Part shown: one piece after another, positions 1 through 8,973 of the stretch
How the letters are laid out: each line of letters starts with the position of its first letter
How positions within the stretch are numbered: the stretch's first letter is position 1
Assembly (NCBI GenBank): GCA_021770065.1
Contig: JAETRR010000002.1
Location: 124,001 to 188,000 of the forward strand
Direction of reading: 5' to 3'
DNA from: Lachnoclostridium sp.
GTDB lineage: Bacteria > Bacillota > Clostridia > Lachnospirales > Lachnospiraceae
DNA: 64,000 bases
Program-made: the position numbers and the translations under genes
Notes under the pieces: model-generated
What the model saw: the letters and a program-made list of their open reading frames with translations, nothing else
The model's database searches: none
What the model was told of the DNA's origin: nothing

Positions 1-1
1 C

Positions 2-751
2 GGCATCCCTGCGAATAAGGATGCCTGCGGCAGCGGAGCCTATGCAGAGGACGGCATCGTACAGAAGGCCTTCCGGGAAGCGAAAAAAGAGTTCCCGGAT
101 CTCTACTGTATCGGCGATGTGTGCATGTGCGAATACACCTCCCACGGCCATTGCGGAATTCTAAGGGGCGAGTATGTGGACAATGACAAAACCCTGGACT
201 ATCTGGCAAAAACTGCCCTTTCCCAGGTGCAGGCCGGTGCGGATATGGTAGCCCCTTCCGATATGATGGACGGCCGCGTGGGAGCCATCCGTTCCCTGCT
301 GGATGCGAACGGATACCAGGAGACCCCGATTATGTCCTATGCCGTAAAATACGCCTCCGCTTTTTACGGCCCCTTCCGGGATGCGGCAGGCAGCGCCCCG
401 GCCTTCGGCGACCGCAGATCCTATCAGATGGATTACCACAACAGCCGGGAGGCCGTGAAAGAAGCGTTGCTGGACGTAGAAGAAGGTGCGGATATCATTA
501 TGGTAAAGCCCGCCATGAGCTATCTGGACATCATTGCAGAGGTAAAGAATGAGATTCACCTTCCCACAGCGGCCTACAGCGTCAGCGGAGAATATGCCAT
601 GATAAAGGCAGCCTCTTCCCTGGGCTATGTGGATGAAGCGGCAATCATCTGTGAGACAGCCGCAAGCGCCTACCGGGCAGGCGTGGATCTGTATCTGACC
701 TATTTTGCACCGGAAATTGCAGGATTTATGGATGAGGGGAGAATCGGATAA
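2..751 (+). CDS. hemB: Delta-aminolevulinic acid dehydratase (porphobilinogen synthase), 5'-truncated by the window
   Basis: Condenses two 5-aminolevulinate molecules to porphobilinogen in tetrapyrrole synthesis. The frame is open from base 2, so about 249 C-terminal residues are visible of a usual ~325; the start lies outside. Seen: the zinc-type cysteine cluster [14 protein letters not shown], the lysine in [13 protein letters not shown], and the family signature [13 protein letters not shown] carrying the Schiff-base lysine. The stop overlaps the hemL start by one base (TAATG), so the two genes are almost certainly co-translated. Confidence 0.97.
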   Translation, partial: GIPANKDACGSGAYAEDGIVQKAFREAKKEFPDLYCIGDVCMCEYTSHGHCGILRGEYVDNDKTLDYLAKTALSQVQAGADMVAPSDMMDGRVGAIRSLLDANGYQETPIMSYAVKYASAFYGPFRDAAGSAPAFGDRRSYQMDYHNSREAVKEALLDVEEGADIIMVKPAMSYLDIIAEVKNEIHLPTAAYSVSGEYAMIKAASSLGYVDEAAIICETAASAYRAGVDLYLTYFAPEIAGFMDEGRIG

Positions 752-2025
752 TGACAAAATCAGAAATGCTTTTTGAGCGGGCAGTAAAGCGCATACCGGG
801 CGGAGTTAATTCCCCGGTCCGGGCCTTCGGTTCCGTAGGAGAGACGCCCCGGTTCATCGCTTCTGCAAAGGGTTCCCGTCTGACCGATGCGGACGGAACG
901 GTCTATCTTGACTATGTGGGTTCCTGGGGCCCTATGATTCTGGGACACAGCCATCCGGCGATACTGGAGGCAGTAGAGCAGGCGTGTAAAAAAGGCTTAA
1001 GCTTCGGCGCTGCCACCGAGGCGGAGGTGGAGATGGCAGAGCTTATCTGCAGCATCGTACCCTCCGTCCAGATGGTTCGTATGGTGAACTCCGGAACCGA
1101 GGCAGTTATGAGTGCAGTCCGGGCAGCCAGAGGATATACAGGAAGAAATAAGATCATAAAATTTGCCGGCTGCTATCACGGACATTCCGATGCCATGCTG
1201 GTCAAAGCAGGTTCCGGTGCGATGACGGCAGGCGTGCCTGACAGCGCCGGCGTCCCTTCCGGCTGTACCGAAGATACACTGACTGCCGTTTACAATGATT
1301 TAAAGAGCGTAGAGAAGCTCTTCGAACTCTGTGGGAAAGAGATTGCAGCCGTCATTGCAGAGCCGGTAGGAGCCAACATGGGCGTAGTCCTTCCGGAGGA
1401 CGGATTCTTAGAGGGGCTGCGCCGCATCTGTTCGGAGCACGGAAGCCTTTTGATTTTCGATGAGGTGATAACAGGATTCCGCCTGAGCCTTTCCGGAGCG
1501 CAGGGCTTCTATGGCGTTGAGCCGGACCTGACAACCTTCGGCAAGATCATCGGCGGCGGCATGCCGGTGGGCGCCTACGGCGGCCGCAGGGATGTGATGG
1601 AGATGGTAGCTCCGGCAGGTCCCGTCTACCAGGCCGGAACCTTAAGCGGCAACCCGGCAGCAATGGCTGCCGGACTGGCCCAGATCCGGCTTCTCAGAGA
1701 TACATCGGGCTTTTATGAGAAGCTTCACGAAAAGTCTGACCGCCTGTTTACAGGGATGAAGGAAATATTAAAAGAGGCAGAGAGCCCTTATCAGCTGAAT
1801 CATATAGGTTCTCTGGGCTGTCTGTTCTTTACGGGGCAGCCGGTGCGTGACTATGCTTCCGCAAAAACCTCGGATACGGAAGCCTTTGCCCGGTATTTTT
1901 CCCACATGCTTAAGGAAGGAATCTATCTGGCGCCCTCGCAGTTTGAGGCCATGTTCGTATCTGCGGCAGTCACGGAGGAAGAGATTGACGAGACACTGGC
2001 GGCAGTCCGCAGGTATTTTTTATAG
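751..2025 (+). CDS. hemL: Glutamate-1-semialdehyde 2,1-aminomutase
   Basis: PLP enzyme converting glutamate-1-semialdehyde to 5-aminolevulinate, the substrate of the preceding HemB; this is the C5 route. At 424 residues it is full length for the family. Visible are the N-terminal IPGGVNSPVRAF segment, NSGTEAVMSAVRAAR (PLP phosphate pocket), IFDEVITGFR (PLP aspartate) and TFGKIIGGGMP with the Schiff-base lysine at residue 265. It starts on the ATG overlapping the hemB stop. A small GCCGCTTAGCGGC hairpin follows the stop. Confidence 0.97.
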   Translation: MTKSEMLFERAVKRIPGGVNSPVRAFGSVGETPRFIASAKGSRLTDADGTVYLDYVGSWGPMILGHSHPAILEAVEQACKKGLSFGAATEAEVEMAELICSIVPSVQMVRMVNSGTEAVMSAVRAARGYTGRNKIIKFAGCYHGHSDAMLVKAGSGAMTAGVPDSAGVPSGCTEDTLTAVYNDLKSVEKLFELCGKEIAAVIAEPVGANMGVVLPEDGFLEGLRRICSEHGSLLIFDEVITGFRLSLSGAQGFYGVEPDLTTFGKIIGGGMPVGAYGGRRDVMEMVAPAGPVYQAGTLSGNPAAMAAGLAQIRLLRDTSGFYEKLHEKSDRLFTGMKEILKEAESPYQLNHIGSLGCLFFTGQPVRDYASAKTSDTEAFARYFSHMLKEGIYLAPSQFEAMFVSAAVTEEEIDETLAAVRRYFL

Positions 2026-2100
2026 CAGAGAATACAGAATGAATGCAGAGCAGGCCGCTTAGCGGCTGATTTTGAAGACATGATAATGGAGGAGAAAATG

Positions 2101-3156
2101 ATGGACAAGAAAAAATATGTAGCCTATGTAGGAACCTACACCCACGGAAGCAGCGAGGGAATCCATCTGTTTGATATGAATGTGGAAGAGGGAACCATGA
2201 CCGAGCGGAAGGTCATTCCTATCAACAACCCGTCCTACATTAAGCTATCCCATGACGGAAAACACCTGTATTCCATTTCCGATGAGGGCGTGCGCTCCTT
2301 TACCATACAGCCGGACGGAGATCTGGATCCATTAAACTGCGCCAGTGTGGAAGGCATGCGCGGCTGTTATCTTTCCACGGATCAGGAAGACAATTACCTG
2401 TTCGTAGGCGGCTGGCATGACGGAAAAGTAACCGTGCTCCGCTTAAATAAAGACGGAAGCGTAGGAGAGATCACCGACGGCATATTCCACAAAGGCCTGG
2501 GCAGCGTAGCCGAGCGGAACTTCCGCCCCCATGTAAACTGCGTCAACCTGACCCCGGACGGCAAATACCTCTGCGCCGTAGACCTGGGAACCGACCAGAT
2601 CAAAATCTACAAATTCGACTACCGCACCGGAAAAATTTCTCTGGCAGATCTCCTGATGTGCGAACTCAACTCCGCCCCCCGGATCATCAAATTCAGCCGC
2701 GACGGAAAATTCGCCTATGTAATCAGCGAGCTGAAAAACTACATCACCGTATACAAATACGACGGAAGCGGAAAGAACCCCTCCTTCGAGCTCATACAGA
2801 CCGTTCCCACACTGAATGAATATCATTCCGCCACCAGCGCCGCCAGCGCCCTGCGCTTTTCGAAAGACGGCACCAAAGTACTGTGCACCAATGCCGGGGA
2901 CAACACCGCCGGAATCTTCCACGTAGACAAAGAGACAGGACTTTTAGAGAAGATCTGCATCCTTCCCATCAGCGGCGACTACCCCAAAGCCGGCGACTTC
3001 TTCCCGGACAACCGCCGCCTTATATCCTTAAACCACGAGAGCAACAGCATCACCATATTTGACATCAACTACGAGAAAAAATACTTCACCATGAAAGGAA
3101 AACCCATCCCCATCGAGACCCCGAACTGCATTCTGGTCTCCGAAATACAGGAATAA
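2101..3156 (+). CDS. Lactonase family protein (YkgB/6-phosphogluconolactonase-like beta-propeller)
   Basis: A seven-bladed beta-propeller protein of the bacterial lactonase family, whose studied members hydrolyse 6-phosphogluconolactone; the substrate here is not established. Typical features are the N-terminal KKYVAYVGTYT, repeated Ser/Thr-x-DGK blade motifs (LSHDGKHLY, LTPDGKYLC, FSRDGKFAY, FSKDGTKVL) and the C-terminal GDFFPDNRRL. GGAGGAG at 2088-2094 favours the ATG at 2101 (or 2098) over the upstream in-frame ATG at 2080. It stands alone between hemL and a long palindrome. No other pentose-phosphate gene is nearby, so a generic lactonase role is the safe call. Confidence 0.88.
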   Translation: MDKKKYVAYVGTYTHGSSEGIHLFDMNVEEGTMTERKVIPINNPSYIKLSHDGKHLYSISDEGVRSFTIQPDGDLDPLNCASVEGMRGCYLSTDQEDNYLFVGGWHDGKVTVLRLNKDGSVGEITDGIFHKGLGSVAERNFRPHVNCVNLTPDGKYLCAVDLGTDQIKIYKFDYRTGKISLADLLMCELNSAPRIIKFSRDGKFAYVISELKNYITVYKYDGSGKNPSFELIQTVPTLNEYHSATSAASALRFSKDGTKVLCTNAGDNTAGIFHVDKETGLLEKICILPISGDYPKAGDFFPDNRRLISLNHESNSITIFDINYEKKYFTMKGKPIPIETPNCILVSEIQE

Positions 3157-3224
3157 ATTCATCTCCTGTCCACCTTTTGCAAAAACAAGTATAATTCCAC
3201 ATATACGACACACCCCCAAAACCA

Positions 3225-3437
3225 GGGGAGAATGAAAAACCGGGCGGCAGGCTTTTCCGATATCAAGTGTCCGGCTGTTCACGCACACGCCGTCTGATAT
3301 GGGCAGACATTACCCCAAAAGCCAAAATTCCGAAAGAAACATAAAAAAGGTAATGTCTGACCAGAGCAGACGGCGTGTGCGCGAACCGTCCGAACACGGA
3401 TATGGAAAAGTCTGCCGCCCGGTTTTTCATTCTCCCC
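3225..3437. repeat. Long imperfect inverted repeat, intergenic (family A, copy 1)
   Basis: Two arms of about 90 bases (3225-3314 and 3349-3437) are near reverse complements, with 34 bases between them. They begin GGGGAGAATGAAAAACC and end in CAGACATTACC on the left and the complement on the right. The core (GACTTTTCC, TTCGGACGGTTC, GTCTGCTCT) recurs in the palindrome at 26795-26990. It lies between the lactonase and the pduL promoter. It may be a MITE-like element or a structured transcript end; no transposase is adjacent. Confidence 0.85.
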
Positions 3438-3491
3438 GTCCCCCACCCAAACATTGTACCACGAAAAGTACAAATATTTACAGGACAGGAC

Positions 3492-3520
3492 TTGAAAAAA
3501 ACATACAAAACGCATAAAAT
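3492..3520 (+). promoter_or_regulatory. Probable sigma-A promoter for pduL-ackA
   Basis: TTGAAA at 3492-3497 and TAAAAT at 3515-3520 are separated by 17 bases, about 48 bases before the pduL start. No operator is obvious. Confidence 0.6.
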
Positions 3521-3567
3521 AGAACATAGAATTGCTCACATACCACAATAGAAAAGGAGAATGGATT

Positions 3568-4134
3568 ATGAATTTCGTAGTTGAAACATCCGCACGCCAC
3601 GTGCACGTAACACAGGAGGATCTGGAGACCTTATTCGGAAAAGGTTATGAGCTGACCAAGAAAAAAGATCTCTCCCAGCCGGGCCAGTTCGCCTGCAACG
3701 AAAAAGTAACCATCGTAGGACCCAAAAAAGAAATGGCAGCCTCCATTTTAGGCCCCGTAAGACCCGAGACCCAGATTGAGCTCTCCCTCACAGATGCGCG
3801 CTCCATCGGCGTAACGGCCCCTGTCCGTGAGTCCGGCGACGTAGCAGGAAGCGGCGCCTGCAAGCTGGTAGGACCTGCAGGAGAAGTAGAGCTGAAAGAA
3901 GGCGTAATCGCGGCAAAGCGCCACATCCATGCAACTCCCGAAGATGCCGAGAAGCTTGGCGTAAAGGATAAAGACGTAGTATCCGTAAAAATCGACACCG
4001 ACGGCAGAAGCCTGGTATTCGGCGACGTTGTCGTCCGCGTAAGTCCCAAGTACGCACTGGCCATGCACATTGACACCGACGAGTCCAACGCGGCAGGCTG
4101 TGCAGGAACCGTATACGGTGAGATTGTTAAGTAA
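3568..4134 (+). CDS. pduL: Phosphate propanoyltransferase/phosphotransacetylase, PduL type
   Basis: Interconverts acyl-CoA and acyl phosphate using phosphate. PduL replaces the unrelated Pta enzyme in many Clostridia. Both histidine motifs that bind the paired metals are present (ARHVHV near residue 11, KRHIHA in the second half), as are the conserved MHIDTDESNAAG and GPVRPETQIE segments. The ATG at 3568 follows AAAGGAGA; a further upstream ATG at 3532 lacks a ribosome-binding site. It sits directly upstream of ackA, so acetyl-CoA to acetate with ATP formation is the likely pathway. No microcompartment shell genes are visible, and no encapsulation peptide is evident before FVVETSARH. Confidence 0.95.
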   Translation: MNFVVETSARHVHVTQEDLETLFGKGYELTKKKDLSQPGQFACNEKVTIVGPKKEMAASILGPVRPETQIELSLTDARSIGVTAPVRESGDVAGSGACKLVGPAGEVELKEGVIAAKRHIHATPEDAEKLGVKDKDVVSVKIDTDGRSLVFGDVVVRVSPKYALAMHIDTDESNAAGCAGTVYGEIVK

Positions 4135-4162
4135 ATCATAAAATAAGGGAGAATACATAATC

Positions 4163-5356
4163 ATGAAAATTTTAGTATTAAACTGCGGAAGCTCATCCTT
4201 AAAATATCAGCTCATTGATATGGAGAACGAGAGCGTAATGGCAAAGGGCCTCTGTGAGAGAATCGGAATCGAGGGCTCCAAGCTGACTCACAAGGCAAAT
4301 GACAAAGAGATGGTAGTAGAGCAGCCCATGCCGAAGCACACCGAAGCGATTTCCCTGGTAATGAAAGCACTGGTAGATCCCGAGTACGGCGTATTAAAGG
4401 ACACGGCGGAGATCTCCGCCGTGGGACACCGTGTACTTCACGGCGGCATGAAGTTTACGGAATCCATCGTAGTAAACGAGGATGTAAAGAACGTAATCCG
4501 CGAGTGCTTTGACTTAGGACCCCTTCACAATCCGGCAAACCTGATGGGAATCGAAGCCTGCGAGGAGGCTATGCCCGGCGTACCCAACGTAGCGGTATTC
4601 GATACCACCTTCGGCATGGCAATGGAAGAAAAAGCATACCTCTATGCCATTCCCCATGAATACTTCGAGAAATACAGCATCCGCCGCTACGGCTTCCACG
4701 GAACCAGCCATATGTTCGTATCCGGCGAGGCTATTAAGTTCGCGGGCCTCGATCCCGAGAAGGGCAAAGTAATTGTATGCCACTTGGGCAACGGCGCCAG
4801 CATTTCCGCATCCATCGGCGGCAAATGTGTAGATACATCCATGGGCCTGACCCCGTTGGAAGGCCTTATCATGGGAACCAGGAGCGGTGACGTGGATCCG
4901 GCCGTTCTCCAGTTCATCTGCAACAAAGAAGGCAAAGATATAAATGAGATGCTGAACATTCTGAACAAGAAGTCCGGCGTACTCGGCATGAGCGGCGGCG
5001 TATCCAGCGACTTCCGCGACATTGAGAAGGCAAAATCCGAGGGCAATCACCTGGCAGAGGTAGCTCTGGAAGCATTTATCTACCGCGTGGCAAAATACAT
5101 CGGTGCATACACGGCAGCCATGAACGGTGTAGATGCCATCGCATTTACCGCAGGTGTGGGCGAGAACGATATGAAGACCCGTAAGGCCATCTGCAGCTAC
5201 TTAGGTTATCTGGGCGTAGAGATTGACGACGAGGCCAATAACTGCCGCGGAAAGAACCAGATGATCTCCACGGCAGATTCCAAGGTAAAGGTAATGATCC
5301 TGCCCACCAACGAGGAGCTGGCAATCGCAAGAGAGACGCTGCGCCTCACAAAATAG
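4163..5356 (+). CDS. ackA: Acetate kinase
   Basis: Transfers the phosphoryl group of acetyl phosphate to ADP, giving acetate and ATP. It is full length at 397 residues. ASKHA-fold signatures are visible: VLNCGSSSLKYQ at the N terminus (phosphate 1), HLGNGASI (adenosine/phosphate 2), EGLIMGTRSGDVDP, and the C-terminal FTAGVGEND. The gene starts 28 bases after pduL with GGGAGA upstream. It ends at a strong terminator at 5385-5443, so pduL-ackA form a two-gene unit for substrate-level phosphorylation. Confidence 0.98.
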   Translation: MKILVLNCGSSSLKYQLIDMENESVMAKGLCERIGIEGSKLTHKANDKEMVVEQPMPKHTEAISLVMKALVDPEYGVLKDTAEISAVGHRVLHGGMKFTESIVVNEDVKNVIRECFDLGPLHNPANLMGIEACEEAMPGVPNVAVFDTTFGMAMEEKAYLYAIPHEYFEKYSIRRYGFHGTSHMFVSGEAIKFAGLDPEKGKVIVCHLGNGASISASIGGKCVDTSMGLTPLEGLIMGTRSGDVDPAVLQFICNKEGKDINEMLNILNKKSGVLGMSGGVSSDFRDIEKAKSEGNHLAEVALEAFIYRVAKYIGAYTAAMNGVDAIAFTAGVGENDMKTRKAICSYLGYLGVEIDDEANNCRGKNQMISTADSKVKVMILPTNEELAIARETLRLTK

Positions 5357-5384
5357 CAGGGTTTCTGCGGACCCTTAGTTGGAC

Positions 5385-5443
5385 AAGGGGACACACGTCC
5401 CGTCCGTTAAAAGACGGTACCTGGGGCGTGTGTCCCTTTGTTT
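5385..5443 (+). terminator. Rho-independent terminator after ackA
   Basis: AAGGGGACACACG at 5385-5397 pairs with CGTGTGTCCCTTT at 5427-5439 with one bulge, and TTTGTTT follows. An inner hairpin is formed by GTCCGTT and AAAAGACGG. Confidence 0.85.
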
Positions 5444-5518
5444 CGCTGAGGGTTAATTATATTAAAATATATTCTTTGAATAGAATTGTGTTTGGATTTT
5501 TCACAAAAAGGATAAAAA

Positions 5519-7999
5519 ATGTCATTTTACGGACTTTTGATACTAACTGCTTTCATTTTCATACGTATGATTCCGGAATTGACTTCCTTGATTATTATCT
5601 TTGATCCGGAATATGTAGACCGGGACAGATACAGAAAGGCTCCTGCCTGGCCGTTTGTCATAGTCAGCAGCGGAATTAATTTTGCAGTGTATTTTCTGGT
5701 GCATTACAGAACCTTCCATATCTGGAATATAGCAGAGACTGTTTTAAAAATTGTAAAGCTGGAGGTGCCCTATCAGAGCTGGCCCTATTTTACAAAGTCT
5801 TTTTTGTTATGCATGACGGCAGGAATCGGAACGGGCATTCTGCTGAGATATATGCGGAAGCATTTCCCGGGGACGGCATATGGACAGAGAGAGCTTTCTA
5901 TGTCCGGTAAAGCCGTATCTATGCTGCTGGTGTCAGTAACAGCGGCGGCATCTGTTGTCTGTTACGGCGTAAAGGCTTCCGGTATATCCCGGCTGGTGAT
6001 AAATGAAATATGCAGTAAGAACCAGGGAATATTTCTGGATAAAGATGAGACGGTAAGCGATTATGTGGAACTGTACAACAGCGGTTCGTTTCCTTATCTT
6101 GTCTCCGGGATTTATCTGTCAGATGATGCAGAACAGCCGGAAAAATATGAAATTCCCCAGAGGATCCTTTACCCTGGGGAATACCAGGTCGTGGTATTGG
6201 ATGAAAATGCTCCGTTTCAGATATCGGATTCCGGTGAGACGCTCTGTTTGTCCCTGGAGGGACAGCTTCTGGAGCAGATTGACTGCGCAGCCTTGACGAA
6301 AGACTGCTCTTACAGCCGGCTTTCTGACGGAGGCGACGTCTGGGAGGTGCGGACATGTACGCCGGGCGAGGACAACGGAACATCTCATCCGGTTTTGTCT
6401 GCCCCCGTATTTTCCTGCGAAGGGGGATTTTATACAGATGAATTTGATCTGGAGATTTTCTGCGAAGAGGGAGAAACCGTTTTTTATACCTTAGACGGAA
6501 GTGTCCCTTCTGCAGCATCGAATCGCTATCAGGGCGCAATACATATCAGTGATGCAAGTGAAAATGAGAATATCTGGAGTATGCGCGAAGACGTGTCTGC
6601 CGGATTCCTGGAAGATTCTTCTTCCGATTTTGAGAGTCCCGATCATCTGATAGATAAATGTACGGTGCTCCGTGCCGTCTGCATTGACGGAGAAGGAAAT
6701 CAGAGTCCTGTGGCTTCTGCAACGTTTTTTGTGGGATTTGATCGCAAGGAAGGATATCGGGGAATGAATATTCTGTCGATTATGACAGAGCCGGATAACC
6801 TGTTTGAGTACAATAAAGGCATTTACGTGCTGGGCAGCACGTACGATATCACCAGGGCCTATGATGCAGAACAGTGGTATGCAGATCTCTGGTGGTGGCA
6901 GAGCGCCAATTACAGAAAGCGCGGACGTGACTGGGAGAGGGAAGCCTGCCTGCAGTTTTTTGATGCGGGCGGAAATCTGATTCTGACGAAGGATGCGGGA
7001 ATAAGGATACAGGGTGACGGAAGCAGATGGAGACTGCCCAGAAGCCTGAATCTTTATGCAAGAGATGAATATGACGGAAATAACCGGTTTGAAGCAGATT
7101 TCTTCGGCAACGGTTATGAACCGCAGAGGATGACGCTTTTTTCCGGGAGTGATGATAATATTTTGAAATTAAAAGATTATCTGGCTGCATCGGTTGTCGC
7201 AGACAGAGGGATCTCCACGATGGACTTTGTGCCTTACGTGCTGTTCCTGGACGGGGAATACTGGGGATGTTACTGGCTGATTGAAAAATATGACGAAGAA
7301 TATTTTGCCTATCACTATGGTGTGGACAGTGACAATGTACTGATGGTGAAAGATGACGCTCAGGAGAAAATAGCAGTGGGAAATGCGGAGGATGAGATTC
7401 TCTATGACGATATGTATGCATTTGTTACAGGCTCAGATTTTACGAAGGATGAGAATTACCGGAAGATATGCGAACTGATTGATGTGGATGATTACATTAA
7501 TTACTGCGCGGCAGAAGTGTATATAGCCAATATGGACTGGCCGTACAATAACTATGGATTCTGGCGGACAAGAACAGCAGAAGAAGGCAGCGCCTGCTCA
7601 GACGGAAAATGGCGGTGCATTTTGTTCGATGTGAATGATCCGGGAACTATGAATCCGGAAAATGCAGAATTTGATTTATTTGGAAGAACCGTGGCAAATG
7701 ATCCGATGTTTTCCAATATGATGGATAATCCCGAGTTTGCCCGGAAATTTGTCTCAAAAATCCTGGAAATGGCGGACAAGGAGTTCCTGCCGGAAAATAT
7801 CAATGCTTTTATTGATGATTACAGAGAACTGATGGAAGAACCGCTGGCAAAGGAGTATGAGCGTTTTTACGGAAAAAACAGTGACAAACCGGAAGAATTC
7901 GAGGAAGAGCTTCAGAATATAAGGGATTTTTTTGAAGGAAGATATGTGTATATCAAAGATTATTTTGAAAATTACGAAGTCCGCAAGGAAGGATTCTGA
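5519..7999 (+). CDS. Membrane-anchored CotH-family protein with lamin-tail and chitobiase-like domains (copy 1)
   Basis: 826 residues. Four hydrophobic segments lie in the first 150 residues (about 5-25, 45-62, 92-110, 131-150). A lamin-tail-like domain follows (about 158-260: RLVINEICSKN, DYVELYN, YEIP). Next is a CHB_HEX-type beta domain (about 295-405: TVFYTLDGSVPS) and then the CotH kinase-like region (about 415-810). The latter has LFLDGEYWGCYWLIEKYDEEYFAYHY, MDWPYNNYGFWR and the likely metal aspartate in LFDVNDPG. Bacillus CotH is an atypical protein kinase acting on spore coat proteins, but here the topology suggests an extracellular, membrane-tethered enzyme. First gene of the CotH/VTC cluster; a close paralogue lies at 10410-12881. 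Confidence 0.88.
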   Translation: MSFYGLLILTAFIFIRMIPELTSLIIIFDPEYVDRDRYRKAPAWPFVIVSSGINFAVYFLVHYRTFHIWNIAETVLKIVKLEVPYQSWPYFTKSFLLCMTAGIGTGILLRYMRKHFPGTAYGQRELSMSGKAVSMLLVSVTAAASVVCYGVKASGISRLVINEICSKNQGIFLDKDETVSDYVELYNSGSFPYLVSGIYLSDDAEQPEKYEIPQRILYPGEYQVVVLDENAPFQISDSGETLCLSLEGQLLEQIDCAALTKDCSYSRLSDGGDVWEVRTCTPGEDNGTSHPVLSAPVFSCEGGFYTDEFDLEIFCEEGETVFYTLDGSVPSAASNRYQGAIHISDASENENIWSMREDVSAGFLEDSSSDFESPDHLIDKCTVLRAVCIDGEGNQSPVASATFFVGFDRKEGYRGMNILSIMTEPDNLFEYNKGIYVLGSTYDITRAYDAEQWYADLWWWQSANYRKRGRDWEREACLQFFDAGGNLILTKDAGIRIQGDGSRWRLPRSLNLYARDEYDGNNRFEADFFGNGYEPQRMTLFSGSDDNILKLKDYLAASVVADRGISTMDFVPYVLFLDGEYWGCYWLIEKYDEEYFAYHYGVDSDNVLMVKDDAQEKIAVGNAEDEILYDDMYAFVTGSDFTKDENYRKICELIDVDDYINYCAAEVYIANMDWPYNNYGFWRTRTAEEGSACSDGKWRCILFDVNDPGTMNPENAEFDLFGRTVANDPMFSNMMDNPEFARKFVSKILEMADKEFLPENINAFIDDYRELMEEPLAKEYERFYGKNSDKPEEFEEELQNIRDFFEGRYVYIKDYFENYEVRKEGF

Positions 8000-8022
8000 C
8001 AGAGATTAACGAGGGATGAAGT

Positions 8023-8973
8023 ATGCCGGATAAAAGAAGAAGAAAAAAGAAAAAAAGAGAGACCGGGAATATGCGTATATTATCAAAGCAGTCTTTCGCA
8101 GAGCAGAAATATATATCCGTATCACTGGTTTTATCAATAGGCATCTGTCTGCTGATTATGGGTATCAGCCTGTCGGGAGCGGTCCGGGCAGAGGAACGTG
8201 AAGTGATGGAAGCCGTCAGCAGTTCTGTGGAATATGAGCCCGTCTATCCATCTACAAGAGCGGACTTAAATACAGAAATAGAAAATGCCGCAGAGATTGA
8301 TTTGTCCGAAACCGATATGAATTATACGATAACAGATGCGGGCAGTTATGTATTATACGGAGACTATGAGGGACAGATCTGTGTGGATGCGGAAGAACAG
8401 ATTGTACACCTGTTTCTGAAAAATGTGAATATCGTTTCGCCTTCCGGACCGGCCATCGATATCCGGGCTGCAGGGAAGGTTATCATTACTTTGATGGACG
8501 GTACTTCAAACACCATTCAGGATAAAGCATATTACCGCAAGAGGGATGAGGGTGACGCAGCAATTTACAGCACCTGTGATTTGACGTTTAACGGAGGCGG
8601 AGTCCTTACGATACATGGCTTTTATGATAAAGGGATTCACTCCAGGGATATCGTAAAGATTCTGGGAGGAGAGGTTGCCATTCAGGCAAAGGGGAATGGT
8701 ATCCAGGGAAATGACGGCATGCGCATCGAACCTGCGGCCCTTTCTGTCGAGAGCGAAGGCTGCGGCCTGTACAGTAAGAAAACAGGAAATGAGAACAAAG
8801 GGACAATTGAGATTACCGGAGGAGATATACGCATCATTGCAGGACAGAATGCAATATCTTCATCCAATAATCTTTATGTAAATAACTGCTCCCTCTTTAG
8901 CAATTCTGTGCTGGATGCTTTTCATGTATCAGGCAGCGCGCATTTGACGGAGGGCTGTATAGAAGATGAATAG
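8023..8973 (+). CDS. Carbohydrate-binding domain-containing protein (Cthe_2159/DUF4353 type)
   Basis: 316 residues with a very basic N terminus (RRRKKKKR), one membrane or signal segment (about 32-52) and then a repetitive beta-rich domain. That domain has recurring Gly/Asn/Ile turns (AGKVIITLMDGTSN, LTFNGGGVLTIHG, KGNGIQGNDG, GDIRIIAGQNAI), as in the Clostridium thermocellum Cthe_2159 family, which binds plant polysaccharides. GAGGGATGAAG precedes the ATG at 8023; an internal ATG at 8071 could also be used. It starts 24 bases after CotH copy 1 and overlaps the VTC gene by 8 bases, so the cluster is probably co-transcribed. The natural ligand is unknown. Confidence 0.83.
   Translation: MPDKRRRKKKKRETGNMRILSKQSFAEQKYISVSLVLSIGICLLIMGISLSGAVRAEEREVMEAVSSSVEYEPVYPSTRADLNTEIENAAEIDLSETDMNYTITDAGSYVLYGDYEGQICVDAEEQIVHLFLKNVNIVSPSGPAIDIRAAGKVIITLMDGTSNTIQDKAYYRKRDEGDAAIYSTCDLTFNGGGVLTIHGFYDKGIHSRDIVKILGGEVAIQAKGNGIQGNDGMRIEPAALSVESEGCGLYSKKTGNENKGTIEITGGDIRIIAGQNAISSSNNLYVNNCSLFSNSVLDAFHVSGSAHLTEGCIEDE

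Noticed and set aside
3263..3548. Short open frames within the first long palindrome
   Set aside because: They run across both arms and the loop; similar peptides at 26795-26872 arise because the DNA repeat is shared.
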